A program made the translations under genes and the position numbers. Shown here in pieces: positions 7,325-18,130 of a stretch of 64,000 nt of DNA. Positions within the stretch are counted from its first letter, which is position 1; each line of letters starts with the position of its first letter. Origin of the DNA: a bacterium (GTDB lineage Bacteria > Hinthialibacterota > Hinthialibacteria > H5-UNCL2); contig JABTUV010000006.1 in the NCBI GenBank assembly GCA_015075175.1, forward strand, positions 62,001 through 126,000. Direction: 5' to 3'. The notes beneath the pieces are model-generated. The model did not search any database. It was not told where the DNA came from and worked only from the letters and a program-made list of their open reading frames with translations.

Positions 7325-10211
7325 GTAACCGTCCGGTGAAGTGCATCTTCCCCGGCTGGGCGGATCTTGTCAGGATGGGCGCCACGGAGGTGGAAACCCA
7401 TGGCACGAGCAGGCAAGAACGCAGAATCCTGGCCACCGGCGAGCCGGCAGAAGGCCAGGCGGAGCCTAAGAGGGGCGTGAAGCGCGCTGGCGGCGTCTCA
7501 GCCGTCAGTGGAAGCCAGCGGCTGACGCAACGGAGTTCGAGCGAGCAACAGAAGGTTTCCTGGTCCCTGTGTTGGCGGCGGTGTGAATGGCGCGTCGCAC
7601 CGCGAACGTTTCACCGCATCCCATCCCAATCCAGTGGGCCGCGCGCAAGCACGCTGGCGCACGGCCGCGCCTGGCAGTACAGGAGGCCGCGCCGTCCGCC
7701 GCGGCGAACAAGCGCAAGAGGACCGTCGGGAAAGCGGAACGAGCGAGGCGGAGGAGGCGCACATCCTACCCGGCCCTGCCTGGGCAAGGCACACAGACAG
7801 AAAATCCTTCATCCCGGTGCAGTTGATCGGCCTCTGCGTTCTCCGCGGCCCCTTGCCCTCCCGTGGTCCAAGTCCCCGGTAGCGCTGGAGGTGCTGCTCG
7901 CCTCGGGGCGCTGTATCCGCATTCACGGGGACTGCCAGAGCCCCGCCGCCGCCCTCTGGCAGAAACCGATCGCCGTCCTGAGGCGTCCCCATGTTGAGTC
8001 GGAGAGTGCCGGGTGCCGCCGCCCAGCGTGCGCATCTATCAGCACCGCGCCTAACGACATGCGGCGCGGTTTCGACGGTCTGGCCTGTCGGCGCGTGACG
8101 TGCCGCAACAGGATCCTCCCGGCCACCTCTTCGTGTTTGGCAACAAGCGCGCGACCGCGTCAAATCCCTACATGGATCGTCCGGCTTTGGCCTCTGCGCA
8201 ACCGCATCGAAAAGGGCCGCCCATTTCCGACGGCGCGACCGCCTCCGTGCAGCCGACGCCGCCGAGTTAGCGCTGCTCCGGGTTAATCCAATTGCAACAC
8301 GCAGTACGCCGCCCCCCTTCGTCCCTCAATCTCACGTCATCGCCTCCGCATGATTCAACCGTAACTGCACGCCGCAATCACACATCGCCGTCACGCAAAA
8401 ATCATCGCAGCAGAACTTTTGCGAGACTTTTCCCGCTCGTGCGTTTTGTAAATGACCATGCGATTCGATCTGAACAACCACCCTCAAGACCCGGCGCTGT
8501 TGCAGCAGATGATCCTCGATCTGGTTGACGCAGCCTGCGCGAGAAGGATCAGCGCATCGAGATGCCGCCTCGCTCGCACCTGCTGGCGCTGCTGCAGCGC
8601 CCGGTTCGGGCGCAAGTCGGAGCAGGAACCCTGGAGCAACTGCTGTCTGCCTTCGCAGAGGCCATGCGCGACGGAGAGGTGGAACCAACCGCAGGCAGAG
8701 GCCGCGACGGAAGCGGAAGCCATCAAACAGGACAAACTGGCGAAGTCTTCCGGCAACGGGCACGGTCGTAATCCGCTGCCCGAAAGCCCTGCCGCGCGAG
8801 CGGGTGGAGTATGCGCTGCCCGAAGAGGCATGTGGTGCCAGGAGTGCGCGCGCCGCTGGAGCGCATACGGCGTTTTATTTAAGAAGTGACGCGGCAGCTG
8901 GAGTACGTCCCGCCTCCTTCATCGCGCGCGAGCACGTGCGGGCCGGCATGCCGCAGGCGCCGCCAGGGCAACGTGGTGGTCAGCGCCATGCCGCAGCCGA
9001 TTGATTGAGGGTCTGCCTGGTCCGGGTCCTGGCGGCACGTGTTGGTCAGGGCCAAGGCGCCAGGTGATTATCTGCTGCCGTTGATCGCCAGGAGGCGATC
9101 GCGCAACGGTATCGGCATCGAGCTGTCGCAGGGATCATGAGCGACTGGTCAGGCCGGCGCGCAGCGCTGGCCGCCGCATGACGTGATGCGACGAGAAGCG
9201 CCGCGCAGGAAGATCAACACGGACGACCCACCGGTCCCCGTGCAAGAGCTGGAACCAGCAAGACGCGCCAGGGGCGGCTGTGGGGTGTACGTGGGCGACG
9301 GATTTGAGCATGAGTACATCGGTGTTTGACTCACGCCCAACCGAAAACGGACGGCTGATGAAGCCTTGCATGGCTACCGGGCCACCCGGCGGATGCGCAT
9401 ACGGTTACGACGAGAAGAGATCGAATACCGAGCGGGGAGATCGTTGAGGGATGCTGGTGATGCGATGCGCCGGAAGTTCTATGAGGGCGCGGACAGCGAC
9501 GGGAGCGGGCGCTCGTGGCGCTGGCGACATCGGCCGCCCTACCATGCGGAAAAGAAAGGGGACGTGAAGATGGCTGTCCCCTGCGGATCTCGCGCGTTAC
9601 GCCGACAGGAGAGCGCCGATCCTCCGACCTGCATGCGCCTGGCCGAAAGAGCAGGCGCAGTGGTGCTGCCGCGGAGTCCGATGGGCGAGACCCGGCACGC
9701 GCTGGGTCACGGCGGCGCTCGGGCGCCACCTGGAGGACGGGGACCTGAGATCGACAACAACGCGGCGGAACGCCTGCGGCGGGTGGCGCTGGACGAAAAT
9801 TAGTTGTTTGCGGGCAGTGATGAAGGTGCCGGCGGCGAGCGGCGATCATCGTCTCAGGCGGCCTTATCGATCGCCTGCCAGCAACATGGAGTGGAACCTT
9901 CGCTGGCCTACCTGCGCGACGTGCTGGGCCGCAATCGGCGCACTTGCAAAGCCGCATTGAAGAAGCTGCTGCCGATGCCATGTGCTGGGAGCCTGCGCCG
10001 CCACGGCCCTGTCGCGGCGCATCTGGCTCCAACCCATCGACGGTGACCATCGACGGCTGACCGCGACGCCAGGACTTTTGCGCCTGCCCTTTCCTTCAAC
10101 GATTCCGAATCTTCAACCTGACAGGTCTCGACGCAATTGGCAGCGCACTGCTTCGTTACCGACCATTCCGGCGCCCCTGCCTTCCCCAGGATGTATTTCA
10201 TGGACGGTTAC
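7325..10211 (+). mobile_element. IS66-family element, copy 1 (indel-ridden)
   Basis: Begins GTAACCGTCCGGTGAAGTGC and ends with the inverted complement (ACGGTTAC at 10204-10211). Gene order is that of IS66: tnpA (about 7390-8000; C-terminal LEVLLASGRCIRIHGD), tnpB (about 8000-8285; MRRGFDGLA), tnpC (about 8452-10045). All three are broken by many small indels in a pattern different from copy 2 at 15293-18122, so sequencing error is more likely than decay. The left flank is the tRNA-Gly fragment, the right flank a CRISPR repeat (CTGATGTC); the flanks do not match, so there is no target duplication and the element is chimeric or mis-joined. Confidence 0.85.
8452..10045 (+). pseudogene. tnpC: IS66 transposase tnpC, frameshifted (copy 1)
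   Basis: DDE transposase of IS66. Recognisable pieces in successive frames: start MTMRFDL and leucine-zipper-like region, zinc-binding segment (CQEC near 8840), INTDDPPVPVQELEPA around the first catalytic region, HARRKFYE-equivalent, and the terminal EIDNNAAERLRRVALDE. Reading frame changes many times within 1.6 kb. Not functional as sequenced; true state is unclear because the indels look like read errors. Confidence 0.8.
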
Positions 10212-13200
10212 CTGATGTCGGCACCTGCGCTGCGTATTACGTCTGCCAGAGTGCGGCGCGGAGATGTCCGTCGATCAGGCGTCGTGACCGATGCGGCGAC
10301 CGAAAATCACTTACCCTCGAAAGAGTTTGAGGTCCGTCGATCAGGGTTGGCAACTGATGTCGGCACCCCCGCAGCAGTGCCCGACGCAGAGGCGGCGCGA
10401 GCGTCGTCCGTCGATCAGGTTGGTACCGATGTCGGCACCTTCGCCTGGCGCTCAGGGGGCCGATAGTGAACGATACCGCAGCTGCCCTTTGTCCGTCGCC
10501 GCTGGTTGACAGTACCGATGTCGGCAGGTACCTCGTCGTCGCTGGAGTTCGAATGCGTCAAGAATGGTGTCCGTCGATCAGCTGATGGTTCGGCACCGAT
10601 GTCGGCACCGCTCCTCTGGCTGCAGTGCCACGCGGACCGCGATGCGTCCGTCGATCAGGGCGGTGACGACGGCTGATGTCGGCACCTGCTGGTGGACGAG
10701 CGCGCTGCGATTGTTGCGGCGCGCGCGACGGACCGTCCGTCGATCATGGTTGGTCGATGGTCGGCAACCGGCGCAATCCACGTGATTTCCGCTCGCGTCA
10801 GCATCCATCCAGCCGGGTGTCCGTCGATCAGGTTGGTACCGATGTCGGCACCGCGCGCCGAAGGAACCTGAAAGGCCGCCGAGGGTGTCCGTCGATCAGG
10901 CTGGTAGTGGCGTCGATGTCGGCACCGTAGACGGCGCGGATTTGCTCGGGCGCCAGTCGTGCGTCGATCAGGTTGGGTACCGATATCGGCACCGGAGGCG
11001 GACCCAGGCCATGTATTGATTTTGAGTCGACAGCGTGTCCGTCGATCAGGTTGGTACCGATGTCGGCACCTCTTATTAGCGGGTTATCGCCGTATCGATA
11101 CACGTGTCCGTCGATCAGGTTGGCCGAATGTTGAAAACCGATGTTCCAGCGCGGCGGATTGAGGTTGCGTCGAACAGGTAGAGGTCCGTCGATCAGGTTG
11201 GTACCGATGTCGCACTTGGTGGAATTGCCGTGGCAGCGCGTGACGGCGTGACGCGAGTGTCCGTCGATCAGGTTGGCACCGTAGTCTATACTGCGAAACG
11301 CGCCTTGCCGGAAGGTGACGGCGTGACGCGATCATCGTCCGTCGATCAGTTCTGGTACCGATGTCGGCACCTCTGAATCAGCGGTCGCACAAGGTCTATA
11401 CACGAGCGTCCGTCGATCAGGTTGGTACCGATGTCATAACCCGGCAAGTCTCCTTCCTTCCCTTTATGCAGGTCGTGGCGGCGGTGTCCGTCGATCAGGT
11501 GGTACCGATGTCGGCACCATCACAACGGCGATACTGCCGGCGCAGAGGCCGTCCATCGTGTCCGTCGATCAGGGTTGGTACCGATGTCGCGGCTGGACCT
11601 TCAGGCCTCGCGGCAGGCCCCTTCACCTGCTCCGTGTCCGTCGATCAGGTTGGTACCGATGTCGGCGCGCCTGCGCGGAAACTGCTGGCATGAATACACC
11701 GCGCGTGTCCGTCGATCAGGCTGGTACCGATGTCGGCATCGTGAGAACGCGATCAGGGTTCGACCTGACGGCGCGATTTGAAACGGTGTCCGTCGATCAG
11801 GTTGGTACCGATGTCGGCACCACAGTCCCTGCGAGCGAATTGGCGACGCTGGAGGTGTCCGCGTCGATCAGCTGGTACCGAATGCTGCGCCTTAGTCCTC
11901 CTTCCTCAACCCATTATGCCCGCGGCGGTGTCCGTTCGATCAGGTTGGTGTTCATTCGCGCGCGGCCAGCTGATTCTTCCAATCGTCGTCTGTTTTGTGT
12001 CCGTCGATCTGCCGATTGGTACTGATGTCGGCACCATCGCGTGAATCGTGGCCAATCGACGCAAACCCGTGTCCGTCGATCAGGCTGGTACCGATGTACG
12101 CGGCACCCGGCAGGCAGCCGAAGGCCAAACGCGCATCTTCTTGGTGCCGTCGATCGATCAGGTTGGTACTGATGTCATACGTAAACTTCCCTCAGGGGAG
12201 GCTTTGGCGGTTTCCAGGGCTGTGTCCGTCGATCAGGTTGGTACCGATGTCACCGGTTAGCAACCGACCGCGCCCGCGATTTCGGTCGCTATAACCTTAA
12301 AGTCGTCCGTTTTAGTCGATCAGTTCCACCAAATTTTGATCGGCACCGGTTTGACGACGCCGAAATGATTGACCGAACAGCGTCCGTTCGATCAGGTTGG
12401 TACCGATGTCGGCACCCGCGCCCGCGCCGGAAGCCGCGCGCGCGCAGAGTCGCCGTGTCGATCAAATTGGTACCGATGTCGGACCTAGCGGTTTGGTCTC
12501 GCTGATCCGATCATCGTGTCCGTCGATCAGGGGTTGGTACTGATGTCGGCACTCGGGCTGGCCATATTTCCGCCGGTCACGCTGCTCCCGTGTCCGTCGA
12601 TCAGGTTGGTACCGATGTCGGCACCATGCGATATGATATCGCCCTGCCGGTCGCCGTCCTGTGTCCGTCGATCAGGTTGGTACCGATGTCGGCACCGAAG
12701 CGCGACTGTTCGCTCGTACGCAATCGCACAATGTGTCCGTCGATCAGGTTGGTACCGATGTCGGCACCCGACCACGAGCACGATCCAGGTCGGGGCGGGC
12801 GGGTGTCCGTCGATCAGGTTGGTACCGATGTCGGCACCGGAGCGGTCAGCGTCGTTGCGTCTGTCCATTGCGGTGTCCGTCGATCAGGTTGGTACCGATG
12901 TCGGCACCGAACGCAAAGTTCAATACACGCGCGAAGCTCGCAGTGTCCGTCGATCAGGTTGGTACCGATGTCGGCACCGGGGCCGGAGTGCGCCGACTGC
13001 CACCTGCCTCTCGTGTCCGTCGATCAGGTTGGTACCGATGTCGGCACCATCGCGCGCCGCCTTCGCCAGCACAGTGCCCAGGGTGTCCGTCGATCAGGTT
13101 GGTACCGATGTCGGCACCGGTGGAATTGCCGGCAGGGTGACGGCGTGACGCGAGTGTCCGTCGATCAGGTTGGTACCGATGTCGGCACCTCTGACTGAAG

Positions 13201-13606
13201 CGGTCGCACAAGGTCTATACACGAGTGTCCGTCGATCAGGTTGGTACCGATGTCGGCACCGGGGCCGGAGTGCGCCGACTGCCACCTGCCTCTCGTGTCC
13301 GTCGATCAGGTTGGTACCGATGTCGGCACCATCGCGCGCCGCCTTCGCCAGCACAGTGCCCAGGGTGTCCGTCGATCAGGTTGGTACCGATGTCGGCACC
13401 ATCGCGCGCCGCTCTGCCAGCAACGCCCAGGGTGTCCGTCGATCAGGTTGGTACCGATGTCGGCACCAAAGAGACTTTTGAAGGAGGTTGGCTGATAGGA
13501 GATGTCCGTCGATCAGGTTGGTACCGATGTCGGCACCGCAGAGGGAATCTTCCCTGCCCGCCCCAGCCGGGCGTCCGTCGATCGTTTGTACTGATGCTGG
13601 CAACCC
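10212..13606 (-). CRISPR. CRISPR array 1 (about 45 repeats; left part error-rich)
   Basis: Same 36-nt repeat as array 2, spacers about 33-36 nt. From 10212 to about 12600 both repeats and spacers carry many small indels yet follow the spacer order of array 2 from 18131 to about 20580 (for example the spacer containing CGGGTTATCGCCG). From about 12600 to 13540 repeats are perfect and the spacers after the shared GAAGCGCGACTGTTCG spacer are mostly different. A block of two spacers (GGGGCCGGAGTGCG, ATCGCGCGCCGCCTTC) occurs twice around copies of two spacers also found in array 2. The last unit at 13571 is degenerate. Strand is assigned from the tracrRNA logic at array 2. Confidence 0.93.
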
Positions 13607-15262
13607 CATGGGCGATAAGACCAGCGGCGTACCTATATAGTCCTGTTGCGGGCCAGAATCGATCCAGTGGCAAGGCCTGTCTTGCAGAGGCAAAATGCCA
13701 GGGCGGCTGAAGCGCGAGGCAAGAGCTTTGAAGTGCTACATTGCAACAGCACTCAACCGCGAAGTCAATAAAGGTGGTCCGGCAGTACCAGAGAAGTACG
13801 AGCGGATCGCCACGCGCTGGCCGCCAACCCGAGTTGCTGCGCCTGGCGCACCGCGACTGGCGGCAAGTTGTCCCTCCCGGCGGGGACGCCGCGCAGCCCA
13901 CAGCTGCGAGGAGATTTTGCGCGCTGCTGGTGATGTTTGTCGAGCAGTTCGTCCTACCGGGCGGCAGTGAGTCGCATCGATACCAGCGAGTTTCTGCGCG
14001 GCTCGTCGGGCCAGACGCGCCCGATGATGGACTACACCTTCCTCTGTGGCAGGATGGGCACGCATCTCGGCCCGACGCTGGAGGCCATGAACCAGGCGCT
14101 GGCGAGCCCGCGGTGAACCAGGAGAAGATCAGCGGAGGAAGTTGCGCGGACCTGACCGCTCACAGCGACCAACATCCACTTCTGACCGACGCCCTAGAGG
14201 ACAGTTACCGCGCTGGCGAGAGTCCGAGCGGGCGCAAAAGGACCGCTGGTTTGGGCTGGCGCATCGCTACCCACGCGTGAGAGCGGGCGGCCGTTACACC
14301 TTCCGGCCCGCAACGGCAAGCCCAGCCGCCCACCCAGCGGCGGTCGCGCGCCATCGCGCGCTGATTGAACGCGAGCGCTGGGTCGCGGGCATCGGGCGCG
14401 AAGTCGCCGAACTGCTGGCCAACACGGGCCGGCGTGCAGGGACACGGGCGCTGATTCTGGCGGAAGCGACCCGCGAGGAGTTACAACCATCTGCCGACGG
14501 TGGAGCGGATCATCGACCGCCGAGCGGCGGTGCTGTTGGGGAGCAGGTCCCAACGACGAGAAGGCGTTCAGTCTGTCCTGAGCCGCACACCGAGTTGTTG
14601 ATGCGTTGCAAAAGCCAGGAAACCGATCGAGCTCGCCAGCTAGGTGCTGCCGCGAGCGGGGAGACTTCCATCGCCAACAACACCAGGTGCCGGAGAGGAC
14701 CCGACGACAGGGTTTCGACGCCGGCGCTGGAGTCGCAACCGCAACCCGTTTGGGAGTCTGCCTGAGGTGCTGGCGGCGACATGGGGGTCTGACTGCGCTC
14801 GCATTTCATCGAGCCAAATGGTGAAATCAATTGACCGTCCCTGATCGCCAACCAGCGCCGCACCAAGGAGGAGACGGCACGAGAGAGTGAGCCGGATCCG
14901 CGCGGACAGCGATCCCGGCGGGTCGGAGGCCCCGATCCCAGTGTTAAACGGGCCCACAGCTCGAATGGTGCCTTTTGGTGGATTTCCGAACCGCCGCCAG
15001 CGTGGGCTGCGCGGCGTTGTGCCACAACCTGGTGCGCTGGACGCGACTGTAGCTGCCGCGCCGGCGCCAGGGCGGGCTGAAAAGGACTGCGAAAGGTTGA
15101 GGGTTGAGGTTCTGCCCGAACCTGGGCATCGCCGTCCTGATCCCAGTACGAAATGTTACCTGACAGGCCTCTTGCCGTCTCTGCGAGCGATGCTCGAAGC
15201 GTCAACCGTTCGCCGCGCTCCACATCGCCGCCTAAAAGCCCTTCCGCAACAGAAACTATATA
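13607..15262 (+). pseudogene. Frameshifted transposase relic, probably ISNCY/IS1202-like
   Basis: No intact gene. On the plus strand pieces in shifting frames resemble a DDE transposase: EPHTELLMR followed by a Lys-rich segment near 14580, then FGSLPEVLAA near 14750, then RTKEETARE and VGGPDPS with RAHSSNGAFW near 14860-14990. The order (EPHTE..., PEVLAAD..., basic RTKEE... segment) fits ISNCY-type enzymes. Inverted repeats were not identified. It lies between the leader-side end of array 1 and the IS66-split repeat of array 2. Family assignment is tentative. Confidence 0.45.
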
Positions 15263-15292
15263 GTGTCCGTCGATCAGGTTGGTACCGATGTC
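15263..15292 (-). repeat. Left 30 nt of a CRISPR repeat split by IS66
   Basis: Thirty bases identical to the array repeat, ending CCGATGTC directly before the IS66 terminus. Joined to GGCACC at 18131-18136 it rebuilds exactly one 36-nt repeat. No further repeats are seen to its left, so it was the leader-distal end of array 2. Confidence 0.92.
15285..15292. repeat. IS66 target-site duplication, left copy (CCGATGTC)
   Basis: Eight-bp direct repeat abutting GTAACC at the IS66 left end; the identical copy is at 18123-18130. Eight bp is the usual IS66 duplication length. Confidence 0.92.
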
Positions 15293-15949
15293 GTAACCGT
15301 CCGTGAAGTGCATCTTCTTGCCTGAGGAGGGTGGATCGTGATGGGCGCATGGAGGTGGGAACCCATGGCACGAACAGGCAGGAACGCAGAACCTGGCCAC
15401 CGGCGAGCCGGGCAGAAGCGCGCGCGGAGTCCTGTGGCGGCGTGGAAGCGGATTGGCGGCGTCTGAACCGTGAGTGGAAGCCAGCGGCCTGACACAGTCC
15501 GAGTTTTGCTGGCGGCAGGCGGTTCCGCCTCGACCTTCTGCTGGTGGCGGCTGAACTGGCGCGTCGCGAGCGCCAACGAGTCCCCGCATCGCATCCCAGC
15601 GTCGACCGCGCGCAAGAGCAGCGACGAGCGGTGCGTTGTGGGGATGGAGGAAAAGTGCAGCGGAGAAGGGGCGACTGGCGGTGGCCGCATCCAATCAAAC
15701 GCGCATGCGGCCCGGGCAGGAGGTTCCGTCCCATCTGCCCTGCCCGGGCAAGCGCACACAGACAGAAAATCCTTCATCCTGGGTGCAGTTGATTGGCCTC
15801 TGTTCTCCGCGGCCCCATGCCCTCCGGTGGTCGGTTCCCGCCGCCTGGAGGTCGCCCGCCTCGGGCGCTGTATCCGCATTCACGGGGACTCTGCCGCCGC
15901 CCTCTTGCAGAAACTGATCGCCGTCTTGAGGCGTCCCCACGTTGAGTCT

Positions 15950-16230
15950 GCCGCCCAGCGTGCGCATCTATTCAGGCACCGCGCCGACCGACATGCGGCG
16001 CGGCGTCGACGGTCTGCTGTTCCGCGCGTGACGCTGCAACAGGGATCTCCGGCCACCTCTGTTTGGCAACAAGCGCGCGGACCGCGTCAAAATCCTTTAC
16101 TGGATCGTCTACTTCTTGCCCTGGTACAAGCGCATCGAAAAGGGCTGCTTCCATTTCCCCGACGGCGCGACCGCCTCCGTGTGCCGACGCTACGCCGAGC
16201 GTGGCGCTGCCTTGAAGAATTCACACTGGT
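15950..16230 (+). pseudogene. tnpB: IS66 accessory protein TnpB, frameshifted (copy 2)
   Basis: Typical TnpB of about 115 residues. Recognisable parts are the N-terminal Arg-rich region (DMRRGVDGL around 15990), a GNKRA-type segment near 16070 and the C-terminal YKRIEKGCFHFPDG. Frames change at least twice. It lies between tnpA and tnpC in the standard IS66 order. Confidence 0.7.
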
Positions 16231-16385
16231 GCACGCAGTACGCCGCCCCCCGCTTTGTCCCTCAATCTCACGTCATCGCTCCGCATGATTCAACTGTAAC
16301 CGCACGCCGCAATCACACATCGCTGTCCGGCAAAAATCATCGGCAGAACTTTTGCGAGACTTTTTCCCGCTCGTGCGTTTTGTAA

Positions 16386-17960
16386 ATGACCATGCGATTC
16401 GATCTGGAACAACCCACCCTAAGACCCGGCGCTGTTGCAGCAGATGATCCTCGATCTGCTGACGCAGCCTCGCGCGAGAAGCTGGATCAGCGCATCGAGA
16501 GCTTCCTCGCACCTGTTGGCGCTGCTGCAGCGCTCCGGTTCGGGCGCAAGTCGGAGCAGGGCCCCTGGAGCAACAACTGTTCGTTTTCTGCAGAGGCCAT
16601 GCGTGCGCGACGGAGAGGTGGAAATCCAATCCGCAGGCAGAGGCCGGCTGACGGAAGCGGAAGCCATCAAACAGGACAAACCGGCGAAGTCTTCGGCAAC
16701 GGCAGCCGTGGTCGCAATCCGCTGCCCGAAAGCCCTGCTCGCCGCGCGAGCGGGTGGAGCATGCGCCGCCCGAAGAGGCATGCGCGCCAGGAGGCGCGCC
16801 GCTGGAGCGCATGGGCGAAGAAGTGACGCGGCAGTGGAGTACGTCCCCGCCTCCCTTCATCGTGCGCGAGCACGTGCTGGCGGTCAAGTATGCTCGCAGG
16901 CGCTGCCAGGGCAACGTGGTGGGTTAGTGCATGCGGGCGCAGCCGATTGAGAAGGGTCGGCCGGTCCGGGTCTCCTGGCGCACGTGTTGGTGTGGGCAAG
17001 ACTGGGATTATCTGCTGCGTGCACCGCCAGGGAGGCGATCATGCAACGGTATGGCATCGAGTTGTCGCGAGGGACCATGAGCGATTGCGTAAGGGCCGGC
17101 GCTGCCGTCGCCGCTGTGATGACGTGATGCGACGAGTGCTGCAAGGCAGGAAGATCAACACGGACGATCACCCGTCCCGTGCAAGAGCTGGAACCAGCAA
17201 GAGACGCGCCAGGGGCGGCTGTGGGTGTACGTGGGCGACGGAGAGCATGAGACACGGTGTTTGACTTCACGCCCAACCGAAAACGGACGGGCCGATGAAG
17301 CTTCTTGCAGGCCATTACTGGGCTACCTGCAGGCGGATGCGTATACGCTACGACGAGTTGTACCGAAATTATGAGATCGTTGAGGTGCTGGGGCGCATGC
17401 GCGCCGGAGCTCTATGAGGCGCAGGACAGCGACTGGGAGCGGGTATGGTGGCGCTGGCGTATATCGGCCGCCCTCTACGGGCGGGAACAGCGGCGCTGGA
17501 AGATGACGGCTGTCCCCGCGGATCTCTGCGCGTTACGCCGACAGGAGAGCGGGCCGATCCTTCCGATGCTGCATGCCTGGCTGGTGAAAGAGCAGGCGTG
17601 GCGCTGCGATGGCGGAGTCCGATGGGCGAGGCCATCGGCTAGCGCGCTGGGTCAATGGCGGGCGCCTGGGCGCTACCTGGAGGACGGGGACCTGAGATCG
17701 ACAACAACGCGGCGGAAACAGCGCCTGCGGCAGGTGGCGCTTGACGGAAAACGTGGTTGGCTGGCGGGCAGTGATGAAGGTGGGCGGCGAGCGGCGATCA
17801 TCTATACCATGACCGCCAGTTGCCAGCAACATGGAGTGGAACCCTGGCCTACCTGCGCGACGTGGGCCGCACTCTCTGCACTTGCAAAGCCGCATTGAAG
17901 AGTTTTGTTGCCGCTGGGATTTCGCGCCGTCACGGGCCTGTCGCGGCGCACCGGCCCAAC
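16386..17960 (+). pseudogene. tnpC: IS66 transposase tnpC, frameshifted (copy 2)
   Basis: About 520 residues expected. Starts MTMRFDLEQP; later pieces include KINTDDHPSRARAGTS-type catalytic region near 17150, FDFTPNRK near 17260, YGREQRRWKM near 17480 and QHGVEPW near 17835. These match tnpC remnants at 28.5 kb and 61.5 kb in this window. Many single-base indels prevent a continuous reading frame. Confidence 0.8.
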
Positions 17961-18122
17961 CCATCGACGGGTGACCATCGACGGCTGACCGCGACGCCAG
18001 GACTTCTGCCTCCCTTTCTTCAACGATTCCGAATCTTCAACCTGACAGGCTTCCATGACGGCTGGCGCCACGACCGCTCCAGCCCCCTGCCTTCCCCAGG
18101 ATGTACTTCACCGGACGGTTAC

Positions 18123-18130
18123 CCGATGTC
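18123..18130. repeat. IS66 target-site duplication, right copy (CCGATGTC)
   Basis: Direct repeat of 15285-15292, directly after the terminal GGTTAC of IS66 copy 2. Confidence 0.92.

Larger units (their letters stand above)
15293..18122 (+). mobile_element. IS66-family element, copy 2, inserted in a CRISPR repeat
   Basis: 2,830 bp with termini GTAACCGTCCGTGAAGTGCA (left) and, inverted at the right end, ACGGTTAC. tnpA occupies about 15365-15945 (RIHGDSAAALLQKLIAVL at its end), tnpB about 15950-16230 (YKRIEKGCFHFPDGATASV), tnpC 16386 to about 17960. An exact 8-bp duplication CCGATGTC flanks it inside a CRISPR repeat, so this is a genuine transposition product. Internal genes show frequent indels at different places from copy 1. 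Confidence 0.92.
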
